A stretch of DNA of 20,812 bases from Pseudomonadota bacterium (GTDB lineage Bacteria > Pseudomonadota > Alphaproteobacteria > Rhizobiales > Phreatobacteraceae). The notes under the pieces were generated by a model. That model was not told the DNA's origin. It worked only from the letters and a program-made list of their open reading frames with translations, and did not search any database. Positions 1-9,111 of this stretch are shown here, in pieces. Every line of letters begins with the position of its first letter. The stretch's first letter is position 1. The stretch lies in assembly GCA_023416965.1 (NCBI GenBank), contig JAEZGJ010000239.1:1-20812 (forward strand), read 5' to 3'. Position numbers and translations under genes: made by a program.

Positions 1-531
<531 letters not shown>

Positions 532-559
532 AATGGGGTCCTCGCTTGATGTCGTGAGC

Positions 560-1438
560 TCAGAGCGCCTCGGCGCCCGAGATGATTTCGATGAGTTCCT
601 TGGTGATCATCGCCTGACGCGCGCGGTTGTACTTGAGCGTCTGCTTCTTGATCATTTCGCCGGCGTTGCGCGTCGCATTGTCCATGGAGGACATGCGGGC
701 GCCCTGCTCGGACGCGGCGTTCTCGAGGATCGCCTTGAAGATCTGGATGGTCACGTTGCGGGGGAGCAGGTCGGCGAGGATCTCGGCCTCGCCCGGCTCG
801 AACTCGTAAGGGGCGTTGTCGGCGCCGGCGGCGGCGGCTTCGCCCGCGACCTGCGCCGGGATGATCTGCTGCGCCGTCGGGATCTGGGAGATGACCGACT
901 TGAAGCGCGAGAAGAACAGGGTGGCGACGTCGAACTGGCCTTCGGCGAAGAGCTTCAGGACCTGGGTGCCGACCTCCTCCGCCTGGGCGTAGGAGAGCTG
1001 CTTGACCGCCCGGAACTCGATGTAGCCGACGATCTGCTTCTCGAACTGGCGGCGGATCAGGTCGTAGCCCTTGCGGCCGACGCAGAAGAACTTGACCGTC
1101 TTGCCCTCGGCCTGCAGCGCCAGGGCGCGCTCGCGGGCGAGGCGCACGATGGAGGTGTTGAAGGCGCCGCAGAGGCCGCGCTCGGCGGTGGCGACGATGA
1201 GCAGGTGCACGTCGTCCCTGCCCGTGCCGCTGAGCAGCAGAGGCGCATCGGAGCCGGTCACCGCGCCGGTGAGGTTGGCGAGCACCGCCTCCATCTTCTC
1301 CGCATAGGGGCGGGCGGCCTCGGCGGCCGTCTGGGCGCGCTTGAGCTTCGCCGCGGCCACCATCTGCATGGCCTTGGTGATCTTCTGCGTCGCCTTCACG
1401 GAGGCGATGCGGTTCCTGAGATCCTTCAAGCTCGGCAT
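560..1438 (-). CDS. atpG: ATP synthase F1 subunit gamma
   Basis: Central rotor shaft of F1, which couples rotation of the c-ring to catalysis in the beta subunits. It is 292 residues, the usual length for alphaproteobacteria. The N-terminal helix reads MPSLKDLRNRIASVKATQKI, and the conserved C-terminal helix contains SSMDNATRNAGEMI and ITKELIEIISGAEAL, both hallmarks of gamma. The open frame extends further upstream, but the start is placed at the ATG at 1436-1438 because the family begins here and because this ATG overlaps the stop of the upstream PH-domain gene by one base (TGATG). That arrangement suggests translational coupling. It lies between the PH-domain gene and atpD; in the standard order atpG follows atpA directly. 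Identification is secure. Confidence 0.98.
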   Translation of the reverse strand: MPSLKDLRNRIASVKATQKITKAMQMVAAAKLKRAQTAAEAARPYAEKMEAVLANLTGAVTGSDAPLLLSGTGRDDVHLLIVATAERGLCGAFNTSIVRLARERALALQAEGKTVKFFCVGRKGYDLIRRQFEKQIVGYIEFRAVKQLSYAQAEEVGTQVLKLFAEGQFDVATLFFSRFKSVISQIPTAQQIIPAQVAGEAAAAGADNAPYEFEPGEAEILADLLPRNVTIQIFKAILENAASEQGARMSSMDNATRNAGEMIKKQTLKYNRARQAMITKELIEIISGAEAL

Positions 1439-1890
1439 CAGCCGACGTCCCTTCTGGCTTCGATGGCCTGTTCCACCTTGCGGCGGAAGGCCAGCGGATC
1501 CGCAATCATCTTGATGGGCGTGGCGTTGATGCCCGTCCCATGCACGGTCACGTTCCCGAAATTGAGAACGCGGCCGAGGAAAGTCTGGTCGACCGCGACC
1601 GAGTCGACCTTTTCGAGCCGCTGCTCGATGGTGGAGCGGGCGATGAAGCCCCACTTCGCCACCACCTTGCGCGACGTCACCGCCAGTTCGGTCGTCCGGC
1701 TCATGAACCAGGCGACCAGGAGCCAGAGAGACGCTGCGGCCAGCACCGCCAGCCCGTAGGGCGGCAGCAGGATGGCCGCGGCGAGTCCGACGACGACAGC
1801 GACGATGGGCCAGAAGTAGACGACCCAGTGGATCGTCGCTTCATGGACGATGGTCTCGCCCGGCCCGAGGCTGTCGCTGACGTAGCTCAC
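1438..1890 (-). CDS. Small membrane protein with a bacterial PH domain, embedded in the atp operon
   Basis: A 150-residue protein of unknown function. Two hydrophobic segments, about residues 22-41 and 45-63, form a membrane hairpin. They are followed by a bacterial PH-like domain (YdbS/YdbT type, bPH_2) at about residues 64-146, recognisable from SRTTELAVTSRKVVAKWGFI, then IEQRLEKVDSVAVDQ, then GRVLNFGNVTVHGTG. Such domains usually sit on the cytoplasmic side of the membrane; their ligands are mostly unknown. The start is a GTG at 1888-1890, only 10 nt after the atpA stop; there is no ATG in the first 60 codons and the ribosome site is weak. Its stop overlaps the atpG start, so it must be co-transcribed with ATP synthase. 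A role in assembly, membrane placement or regulation of ATP synthase is inference from position only. Confidence 0.85.
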   Translation of the reverse strand: MSYVSDSLGPGETIVHEATIHWVVYFWPIVAVVVGLAAAILLPPYGLAVLAAASLWLLVAWFMSRTTELAVTSRKVVAKWGFIARSTIEQRLEKVDSVAVDQTFLGRVLNFGNVTVHGTGINATPIKMIADPLAFRRKVEQAIEARRDVG

Positions 1891-1900
1891 CGCGCCCCGA

Positions 1901-3429
<1,529 letters not shown>

Positions 3430-3430
<1 letters not shown>

Positions 3431-3990
3431 CAGCCGACCTCTTTCATGGCGGTTCTAATCGAGTTGAGCTTGGTGCGAAGGGACGTGTCGACCATGCGCG
3501 AGCCGACCTTCACGATCAGCCCGCCGAGAATGGCCGGGTCCACCTTCACGTCGATCTTCGGCTCCTTCCCCAGCACGTCCTTCAGGGCGGCGGAGAGGGA
3601 GGCGGAATGGGAGGGCGAGAGCGCCTCGGCGACGGTCACCTCGGCGACGACCTCGCCGCGGGACTTCGCCACCATGGCGTTGTAGCCGCGGATGATGCCT
3701 TCCACGGCAAAGAGGCGCCGGTTGGCGGCGACCACCTTGATGAGATTGGCGGCAAGGCCCGTCATGCCGGCCTTGGCGAGGATGGCGCCGACGGCCTTGG
3801 CCTGGTCGTCGGAGGAGAAGACCGGGCTCTTCACCAGCCGCCGCAGGTCCTCGGAATCGGCGAGCATCGCGGTGAAGCGGGCGAGATCGGCCTGGACCTG
3901 ATCAAGCTGCCCCGCCTCGTTCGCCAGCTCGAAAAGGGCCAGGGCGTAGCGCCCCGCCATGCCGGAAACGGTCTTGTCTTCGCCAGCCAC
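3430..3990 (-). CDS. atpH: ATP synthase F1 subunit delta (OSCP homologue)
   Basis: Delta subunit, part of the peripheral stalk that holds the alpha/beta hexamer still against the rotor. It is 186 residues. The N-terminal helical domain contains GMAGRYALALFELANEAGQL and the C-terminal part ends with KVDPAILGGLIVKVGSRMVD, both typical of the OSCP/delta family. The start chosen is GTG at 3988-3990, giving MAGEDKTVSG before the conserved block. An internal ATG at residue 11 is possible but would remove residues that homologues normally have. This is the first gene of the operon, with about 330 bp of non-coding DNA upstream. Confidence 0.96.
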
Positions 3991-4272
3991 CGCGTCTCTC
4001 GCGCTTCACGTGTCGAGGCCTTCGGGTCCCGCTGACTGCCCCGCTTTCGCCCGGCAGCAACAAACCTTTGTCTCGACTGGGAAATTCGTCACCGGGGGGA
4101 TGCCACCAACATGACCGCCTCCCGAAGTCGGCTGTCCGGTAGCACACGTATTCTCATGGTGCAACGCCATGAAAGCCTGCGGCCTGTGCACCAAAGGTCG
4201 CGGAGACGGGGCTTTCCACCGATTTGAGTGGGGAAGAGCCTCCGCCGCGGCCCGCCCGCCACCGCCCACGAG
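3991..4272 (-). promoter_or_regulatory. Leader and promoter region of the atp operon (no exact promoter assigned)
   Basis: This non-coding stretch lies between the atp operon and the terminator of the beta-oxidation cluster, so the atp promoter must lie here if the operon has its own. Short reading frames within it do not resemble proteins. On the minus strand TTGCAC (complement of 4159-4164) could be a -35 element, but the sequence 17 nt further on (TACCGG) is a poor -10, so the exact promoter is left open. Confidence 0.4.
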
Positions 4273-4300
4273 AACGGGCGGCCCCGCGGGACCGCCCGTT
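4273..4300 (-). terminator. GC-rich hairpin after the fadJ-like gene
   Basis: AACGGGCGG and CCGCCCGTT pair perfectly over 9 bp; after one mismatch the stem continues with CCC/GGG around a tiny loop. It lies 24 nt beyond the stop of the last beta-oxidation gene. There is no clear T-run after it, which is common in GC-rich genomes. It probably separates the beta-oxidation transcript from the atp operon. Confidence 0.65.
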
Positions 4301-4323
4301 CACTCATTCGGCTGCAGACTGCG

Positions 4324-6531
4324 TCACGCAGCAGCCTTCCGCCCCGCCATGCGGCCATAGAAGGTCTCGCCCTTCTCCGCCATCTCGCGCAGCAGCCTGT
4401 TGGGCGTGAAGCGGTCGCCGTATTTGGCGGCCAGGGCGTCGCACTTCTTCACGAAGGCCTTCGTGCCGATCATGTCGATGTAGCTGAGCGTGCCGCCCGA
4501 CCAGGGCGCGAAGCCGAAGCCGAGGATCGAGCCGACATCGGCTTCCCGGGGATCGGTGACCACGCCCTCCTCGACGCAGCGCGAAGCCTCCAGAGCCGTC
4601 GTCACCAGCAGGCGGTCGATGATCTCCTGGCGGTTGATCGTGTCCGGGTCCTGCTGGGCGCCGACGAAGGCCTTGAGGCCCGGCCATGCGGTCTTCTTGC
4701 CCGTGTCGGGATAGTCGTAGAAGCCCTTCTTGGCCTTCTTGCCGACGCGGCCCTCCTGCTCGACCATGAAGGTCAGCAACTTCTCCTGCTGCGGGTCCAC
4801 CGCCTGGGCGCCGACCTGCGCCTTGGTGGCCTTGAGGATCTTGAGGCCGAGATCGATGGCGACCTCGTCGTTGAGGGTGAGCGGGCCGACCGGCATGCCC
4901 GCCTGCTTGGCGAGATTGTCGATCATGACGGTGGGCACGCCCTCCATCACCATCAGGTGGGCTTCCTTGATGTAGTTGCCGACGCAGCGGTTGACGTAGA
5001 AGCCGCGGGTGTCGTTGACGACGATCGGCGTCTTCCTGATGGCCTTGACGTAGTCGAGGGCGACCGCGAGGGCCTTGTCGCCGGTCTTCTCGGCAAGGAT
5101 CGTCTCCACCAGCATCATCTTGTCGACGGGCGAGAAGAAGTGGATGCCGATGAACTGCTCCGGCCGCACCGAGTTCTGCGCGAGCCCGGTGATCGGCAGG
5201 GTCGAGGTGTTGGAGGCGAAGACGACGTCGGGCCGGATGGCGGCCTCCGCCTTCTTGATGACATTCGCCTTCACCGCCGGATCCTCGAACACGGCCTCGA
5301 TGACGAGATCGACGTCCTTCAGGTCGGCATAGTCGGCGCTCGCCTTGATCTTGGCGAGCAGCGCCTCGCGCTGGGCGGTGCTGGCGCGGCCCTTGTTGAC
5401 CTGGTCGGTCATCAGCTTGTGGGAATAGGCCTTGCCTTTCTCGGCCGCTACCACGTCGCGGTCGATGAGCACCACGTCCATGCCGGCCTGGGCCGAGACA
5501 TAGGCGATGCCGGCGCCCATGAAACCGGCGCCGATGACGCCGATGCTCTTCAGCTGGGTGGCGGGGACGCCGGCGGGGCGGCGCAGGCCCTTGCCTAGGG
5601 CCCCCATGGAGACGAAGAGCGAGCGGATCATCGCCTGGGCCTGCGGGGTGCGCAGGACCGAGGCGAAGTAGCGCGACTCGATCCTGAGCGCCGTGTCCAT
5701 CGGCACCAGCAGGCCCTCATAGACCGCGCTCATGATGGCGCGGGCGCCGGGATAGTTGTCGTAGGTCTCCTTGCGGTAGATGGCATTGGCCGGAGGCCAG
5801 ACCATCATGCCGGCGGCCGAATAGACCGGGCCGGAGGGCAGCTTGAACTTCGGCTTGTCCCAGGGCTTCACCGGATCGACCCCTGCCTTGAGCCTCGCCT
5901 TGGCCGCCTCGATCAGCTTGTCGGCGGGCACGATCTCGTCGATCAGGTTCATTGCCTTGGCGCGGTCGGCCTTGAGCTGGTCGCCCTTCAGGAGCATCTG
6001 CAGCGCCGACTGGATATCGGCCATGCGCGGCACGCGCTGGGTGCCGCCGGCGCCGGGGAAGAGGCCGACCTTCACCTCGGGCAGGCCGACGCGCAGCTTC
6101 GGATTGTCCGAGGCGATGCGGGCGTGGCAGGCCAGAGCGATCTCGAAGGCGCCGCCGAGGCACATGCCGTTGATGGCGCAGACGAAAGGCTTGCCGCAGG
6201 TCTCGATCTTGCGCAGAACCAGCGAATAGGCGCGGCTCTGCTCGAAGAAGTCGGCCATGGCCGCCTCGGGGCCCTTGGCCTTGATGGCGTCCTTGAAGGT
6301 CTGGCCGAGGCGCTCGAGCATGGTGAGGTCGGCGCCGCCGGAGAACGTGTCCTTGCCGGAGGTGATGACGACGCCCTTGACGGCGGCATCCGCCACGGCC
6401 GCGTCCACCGCGGCGTTCAGGTCATGACCGACGGATTCGTCGATGACGTTCATCGACTTATCCCTCATGTCCCAGGTCAGGAGGGCAATGCCGTCCGAAT
6501 CGACGGACCAGGTGAAGTTCTTGAGATCCAT
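4324..6531 (-). CDS. fadJ: Fused enoyl-CoA hydratase / 3-hydroxyacyl-CoA dehydrogenase (FadB/FadJ type)
   Basis: Bifunctional beta-oxidation enzyme: it hydrates trans-2-enoyl-CoA to 3-hydroxyacyl-CoA, then oxidises this with NAD to 3-ketoacyl-CoA. It is 735 residues. The N-terminal crotonase domain (about 1-200) shows NGMCLGGAFEIALACHARI and GLPEVKVGLFPGAGGTQR, giving the catalytic pair Glu130 and Glu152. The dehydrogenase part starts with the NAD-binding GVIGAGFMGAGIA at 331-343, with Asp357 after it, and has the catalytic histidine His464 in IGIHFFSPVDK. A C-terminal 3HCDH domain follows. The open frame reaches further upstream, but the ATG at 6529-6531 has a strong AGAGGAGAG site and gives the expected MDLKNFTW start. 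It lies 14 nt after the thiolase gene, with which it should form a trifunctional-like complex. FadJ versus FadB is not decided; the symbol is family-level. Confidence 0.95.
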   Translation of the reverse strand: MDLKNFTWSVDSDGIALLTWDMRDKSMNVIDESVGHDLNAAVDAAVADAAVKGVVITSGKDTFSGGADLTMLERLGQTFKDAIKAKGPEAAMADFFEQSRAYSLVLRKIETCGKPFVCAINGMCLGGAFEIALACHARIASDNPKLRVGLPEVKVGLFPGAGGTQRVPRMADIQSALQMLLKGDQLKADRAKAMNLIDEIVPADKLIEAAKARLKAGVDPVKPWDKPKFKLPSGPVYSAAGMMVWPPANAIYRKETYDNYPGARAIMSAVYEGLLVPMDTALRIESRYFASVLRTPQAQAMIRSLFVSMGALGKGLRRPAGVPATQLKSIGVIGAGFMGAGIAYVSAQAGMDVVLIDRDVVAAEKGKAYSHKLMTDQVNKGRASTAQREALLAKIKASADYADLKDVDLVIEAVFEDPAVKANVIKKAEAAIRPDVVFASNTSTLPITGLAQNSVRPEQFIGIHFFSPVDKMMLVETILAEKTGDKALAVALDYVKAIRKTPIVVNDTRGFYVNRCVGNYIKEAHLMVMEGVPTVMIDNLAKQAGMPVGPLTLNDEVAIDLGLKILKATKAQVGAQAVDPQQEKLLTFMVEQEGRVGKKAKKGFYDYPDTGKKTAWPGLKAFVGAQQDPDTINRQEIIDRLLVTTALEASRCVEEGVVTDPREADVGSILGFGFAPWSGGTLSYIDMIGTKAFVKKCDALAAKYGDRFTPNRLLREMAEKGETFYGRMAGRKAAA

Positions 6532-6545
6532 GGTCGTCTCTCCTC

Positions 6546-7754
6546 TCACACGCGCTCGATGATGGTGGCGGTGCCCATGCCGGCGCCGATGCACAGCGTC
6601 ACGAGGGCGGTGGACTTGCCGGTGCGCTCGAGTTCGTCGAGCACCGTGCCGAGGATCATGGCGCCTGTGGCACCCAGCGGATGGCCCATGGCGATGGCGC
6701 CGCCGCAGACGTTGATCTTGTCGTGCGGGATGTCGAAGGCCTGCATGTAGCGCAGCACGACCGAGGCGAAGGCCTCGTTCAGCTCGAAGAGGTCGATGTC
6801 GGCGATCGACATGCCCGCCTTCTTGAGCAGCTTCCTGGTAACGTCGACCGGGCCGGTGAGCATCAGCGCCGGCTCCGAACCGATGTTCGCGAAGGCCCGG
6901 ATGCGGGCGCGCGGCTTCAGGCCCGAGGCCTTGCCCGCCTCGGCCGAGCCGAGGAGCACGGCGGAGGCGCCGTCGACGATGCCGGAGGAATTGCCGGCAT
7001 GGTGGACGTGGTTGACGCCCTCGAGCTCCGGATGGGCCTGGATCGCCACGGCGTCGAAGCCTCCCGCCTCGCCCATCATGACGAAGGAGGGGTTCAGGCT
7101 CGCCAGCGACTGCATGGTCGTGGTCGGGCGCATGTGCTCGTCTCGGTCAAGGATGGTGAGGCCGTTCATGTCCTTCACCGGGATGACCGAGTTCTTGAAC
7201 CGGCCCTCCTCCCAGGCCTTGGCCGCGCGCTTCTGGCTCTCCACGGCATAGGCGTCGACCTCGTCGCGGGAGAAGCCGTATTTGGTGGCGATGAGATCGG
7301 CCGAGATGCCCTGAGGCATGAAATAGCTCTTCACCGCGATGGACGGGTCGACCGGCCAGGCGCCGCCCGAGGCGCCCATGCCGACGCGCGACATGCTCTC
7401 GACGCCGCCGCCGATGACGAGGTCGTGCTGGCCGGACATGACCTGCGCCGCGGCGAAGTTCACCGCGTCGAGGCCGGAGGCGCAGAAGCGGTTGATCTGA
7501 ACGCCGGGCACCACGTCGCCGTAGTCCGCCTTGAGGGCGGCGACGCGGGCGATGTCGCTGCCCGCCTCGCCGACGGGATCGACGCAGCCGAGGATGACGT
7601 CGTCGACCAGGCTGGTGTCGAGGCCGTTGCGCGCCTTCAGGGCGCGCAGGGTCGTCGTGGCGAGCTCGAGCGCAGTCACCTCGTGCAGGGAGCCGTCGGA
7701 CTTGCCCTTGCCACGCGGCGTGCGGACATGGTCGTAGACGAAGACGTCGGTCAT
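6546..7754 (-). CDS. fadA: Acetyl-CoA acyltransferase (3-ketoacyl-CoA thiolase)
   Basis: Thiolase that cleaves 3-ketoacyl-CoA with free CoA into acetyl-CoA and a shortened acyl-CoA, the last step of each beta-oxidation cycle. It is 402 residues, typical for the family. The acylated cysteine is Cys91 in NRFCASGLDAV, the base His358 is in GGAIAMGHPLGATGA, and Cys388 is in LCIGAGMGTA, so the full catalytic triad is intact. The ATG at 7752-7754 has a good GAGAGGAA site. It lies directly upstream of the fadJ-like gene, the usual pairing. A biosynthetic acetyl-CoA acetyltransferase is possible from family alone, but the operon argues for the degradative role. Confidence 0.94.
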   Translation of the reverse strand: MTDVFVYDHVRTPRGKGKSDGSLHEVTALELATTTLRALKARNGLDTSLVDDVILGCVDPVGEAGSDIARVAALKADYGDVVPGVQINRFCASGLDAVNFAAAQVMSGQHDLVIGGGVESMSRVGMGASGGAWPVDPSIAVKSYFMPQGISADLIATKYGFSRDEVDAYAVESQKRAAKAWEEGRFKNSVIPVKDMNGLTILDRDEHMRPTTTMQSLASLNPSFVMMGEAGGFDAVAIQAHPELEGVNHVHHAGNSSGIVDGASAVLLGSAEAGKASGLKPRARIRAFANIGSEPALMLTGPVDVTRKLLKKAGMSIADIDLFELNEAFASVVLRYMQAFDIPHDKINVCGGAIAMGHPLGATGAMILGTVLDELERTGKSTALVTLCIGAGMGTATIIERV

Positions 7755-7794
7755 GGCGGGTTCCTCTCCCCGGTTGATGGCTTGGCACGCCGCA

Positions 7795-7813
7795 CAGGCC
7801 GGAGGCCGGCCTG
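7795..7813 (-). repeat. Short perfect hairpin between acyl-CoA dehydrogenase and thiolase genes
   Basis: CAGGCCGG and CCGGCCTG pair over 8 bp with a 3-nt loop. It starts 12 nt past the stop of the upstream dehydrogenase gene. It could be a weak terminator, an attenuator, or an mRNA end protecting the upstream message. No T-run follows. Confidence 0.5.
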
Positions 7814-7825
7814 CGCCGCTCGGGT

Positions 7826-8983
7826 CTAGAGCGTGCGCGCGATGAGAATTTTCATGATCTCGTTGGTGCCGCCGTAGATGCGCTGGATGCGCGCGTCACG
7901 GTACATCCGCGAGATCGGGTACTCGTCCATGAAGCCGTAGCCGCCGAAGAGCTGGAGGCAACGGTCGACGACGGTGTTCTGCAGGTCGGAGAGCTTGTAC
8001 TTCGCCATGGAGGCCATTGCGGTGTCGCACTTGCCCTCGATGTGGAGCCCGACGCAGTACTCGTAGAAGACCTTGGCCATGGTCGCCTCGGTCTTCATGT
8101 CGGCGAGCTCGAACTGGGTGTTCTGGAAGTCGATCACCTTCTTGCCGAAGGCGCCGCGCTCCTTGACGTAGTCGATCGTCAGCGTCAGCGCCCGCTCGAT
8201 CATGCCGACGGCGGCGCCCGCGATGGTCAGGCGCTCCTGCGGCAGGGCCCGCATCATCTGGTAGAAGCCCTGGTTCGGCTCGGGGCCGAGCAGCGCCTCG
8301 GCCGGCAGCTTCATGTCGTCGAAGAAGAGTTCGGACGTGTCGGCCCAGTCGAGGCCGAGCTTCTTCAGCTTGCGGCCGCGGCGGAAGCCCGGCGCGTTGT
8401 CGGTCTCGACGACGAAGAGCGAGGTGCCCTTGGCGCCGGCCGACGGGTCGGTCTTGGCGGCGACCACCACCATGTTGGCGTGCTGGCCGTTGGTGATGAA
8501 GGTCTTCGAGCCGTTCAGCACCCAGCCGTTGCCGGAGCGCTCGGCCCTGGTGCGGATGCCCTGCACGTCGGAGCCGGCGCCCGGCTCGGTCATGGCCAGC
8601 GCCGCGATGAGTTCGCCGGTCACCATCTTCGGCAGCCAGGTCTTCTTCTGCTCCTCGGTGCCGTAGTGGAGGATATAGGGGGCGACGATCGGCCCGTGGA
8701 TCGCCCAGCCCCAGCTGTCGGCGCCGGCCATGGCGATCTCGTGGGCGATGACCGCCTCGTGGCTGTAGTCGCCGCCGGCGCCGCCATATTCCTCCGGGAT
8801 CGAGGCGGAGAGCAGGCCCGCATCCGCCGCCTTGATCCAGGCGTCGCGGTCCATCACGCCCGCTTCCGACCAGCGGTCGAGATTGGGCACGAATTCCTTG
8901 GCGAGGAAGGCCCGCGCGCTCTCGGCGAGCATGTCGTGCTCTTCGGTGCGCCACGCGGGCTTCGGCAGGTTGAGGGCGCTCAT
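7826..8983 (-). CDS. Acyl-CoA dehydrogenase, long-chain (LCAD-like) type
   Basis: FAD enzyme that makes the first double bond of beta-oxidation and passes electrons to ETF. It is 385 residues, the classical short form. The FAD/substrate motif AMTEPGAGSDVQGIRT is at about 130-145, and the C-terminal region has FGGYGFMDEYPISRMYRDAR and IYGGTNEIMK. At the position where medium-chain enzymes carry the catalytic Glu (YEGT), this protein has Gly. Instead ALPQERLTIA gives Glu250, the position of the catalytic base in the long-chain acyl-CoA dehydrogenase. It starts at the ATG at 8981-8983 behind a GGGAGA site. It lies in the middle of the cluster, with hairpins on both sides. The substrate is inferred; branched-chain acyl-CoA is also possible. 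Confidence 0.92.
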   Translation of the reverse strand: MSALNLPKPAWRTEEHDMLAESARAFLAKEFVPNLDRWSEAGVMDRDAWIKAADAGLLSASIPEEYGGAGGDYSHEAVIAHEIAMAGADSWGWAIHGPIVAPYILHYGTEEQKKTWLPKMVTGELIAALAMTEPGAGSDVQGIRTRAERSGNGWVLNGSKTFITNGQHANMVVVAAKTDPSAGAKGTSLFVVETDNAPGFRRGRKLKKLGLDWADTSELFFDDMKLPAEALLGPEPNQGFYQMMRALPQERLTIAGAAVGMIERALTLTIDYVKERGAFGKKVIDFQNTQFELADMKTEATMAKVFYEYCVGLHIEGKCDTAMASMAKYKLSDLQNTVVDRCLQLFGGYGFMDEYPISRMYRDARIQRIYGGTNEIMKILIARTL

Positions 8984-9072
8984 GTCAGTCTCCCGGATGT
9001 TCCGTCGGCCGCTTCAGGCTTGAGTGTGCAGTTACACCATCGACCTGCGCGGCTCTAAAGACGGCCTTACGG

Positions 9073-9095
9073 GGGAGCCGGCGGCGCCGGCTCCC
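9073..9095 (-). terminator. Perfect 10-bp hairpin downstream of the large acyl-CoA dehydrogenase gene
   Basis: GGGAGCCGGC and GCCGGCTCCC form a perfect 10-bp stem with a 3-nt loop, beginning 17 nt past the stop of the upstream gene. In the minus direction the sequence beyond contains only a short TTT some bases later. It is a likely terminator or attenuator, so the downstream dehydrogenase may be transcribed separately or less strongly. Confidence 0.6.
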
Positions 9096-9111
9096 GAATG
9101 CGTCGGCGGCC

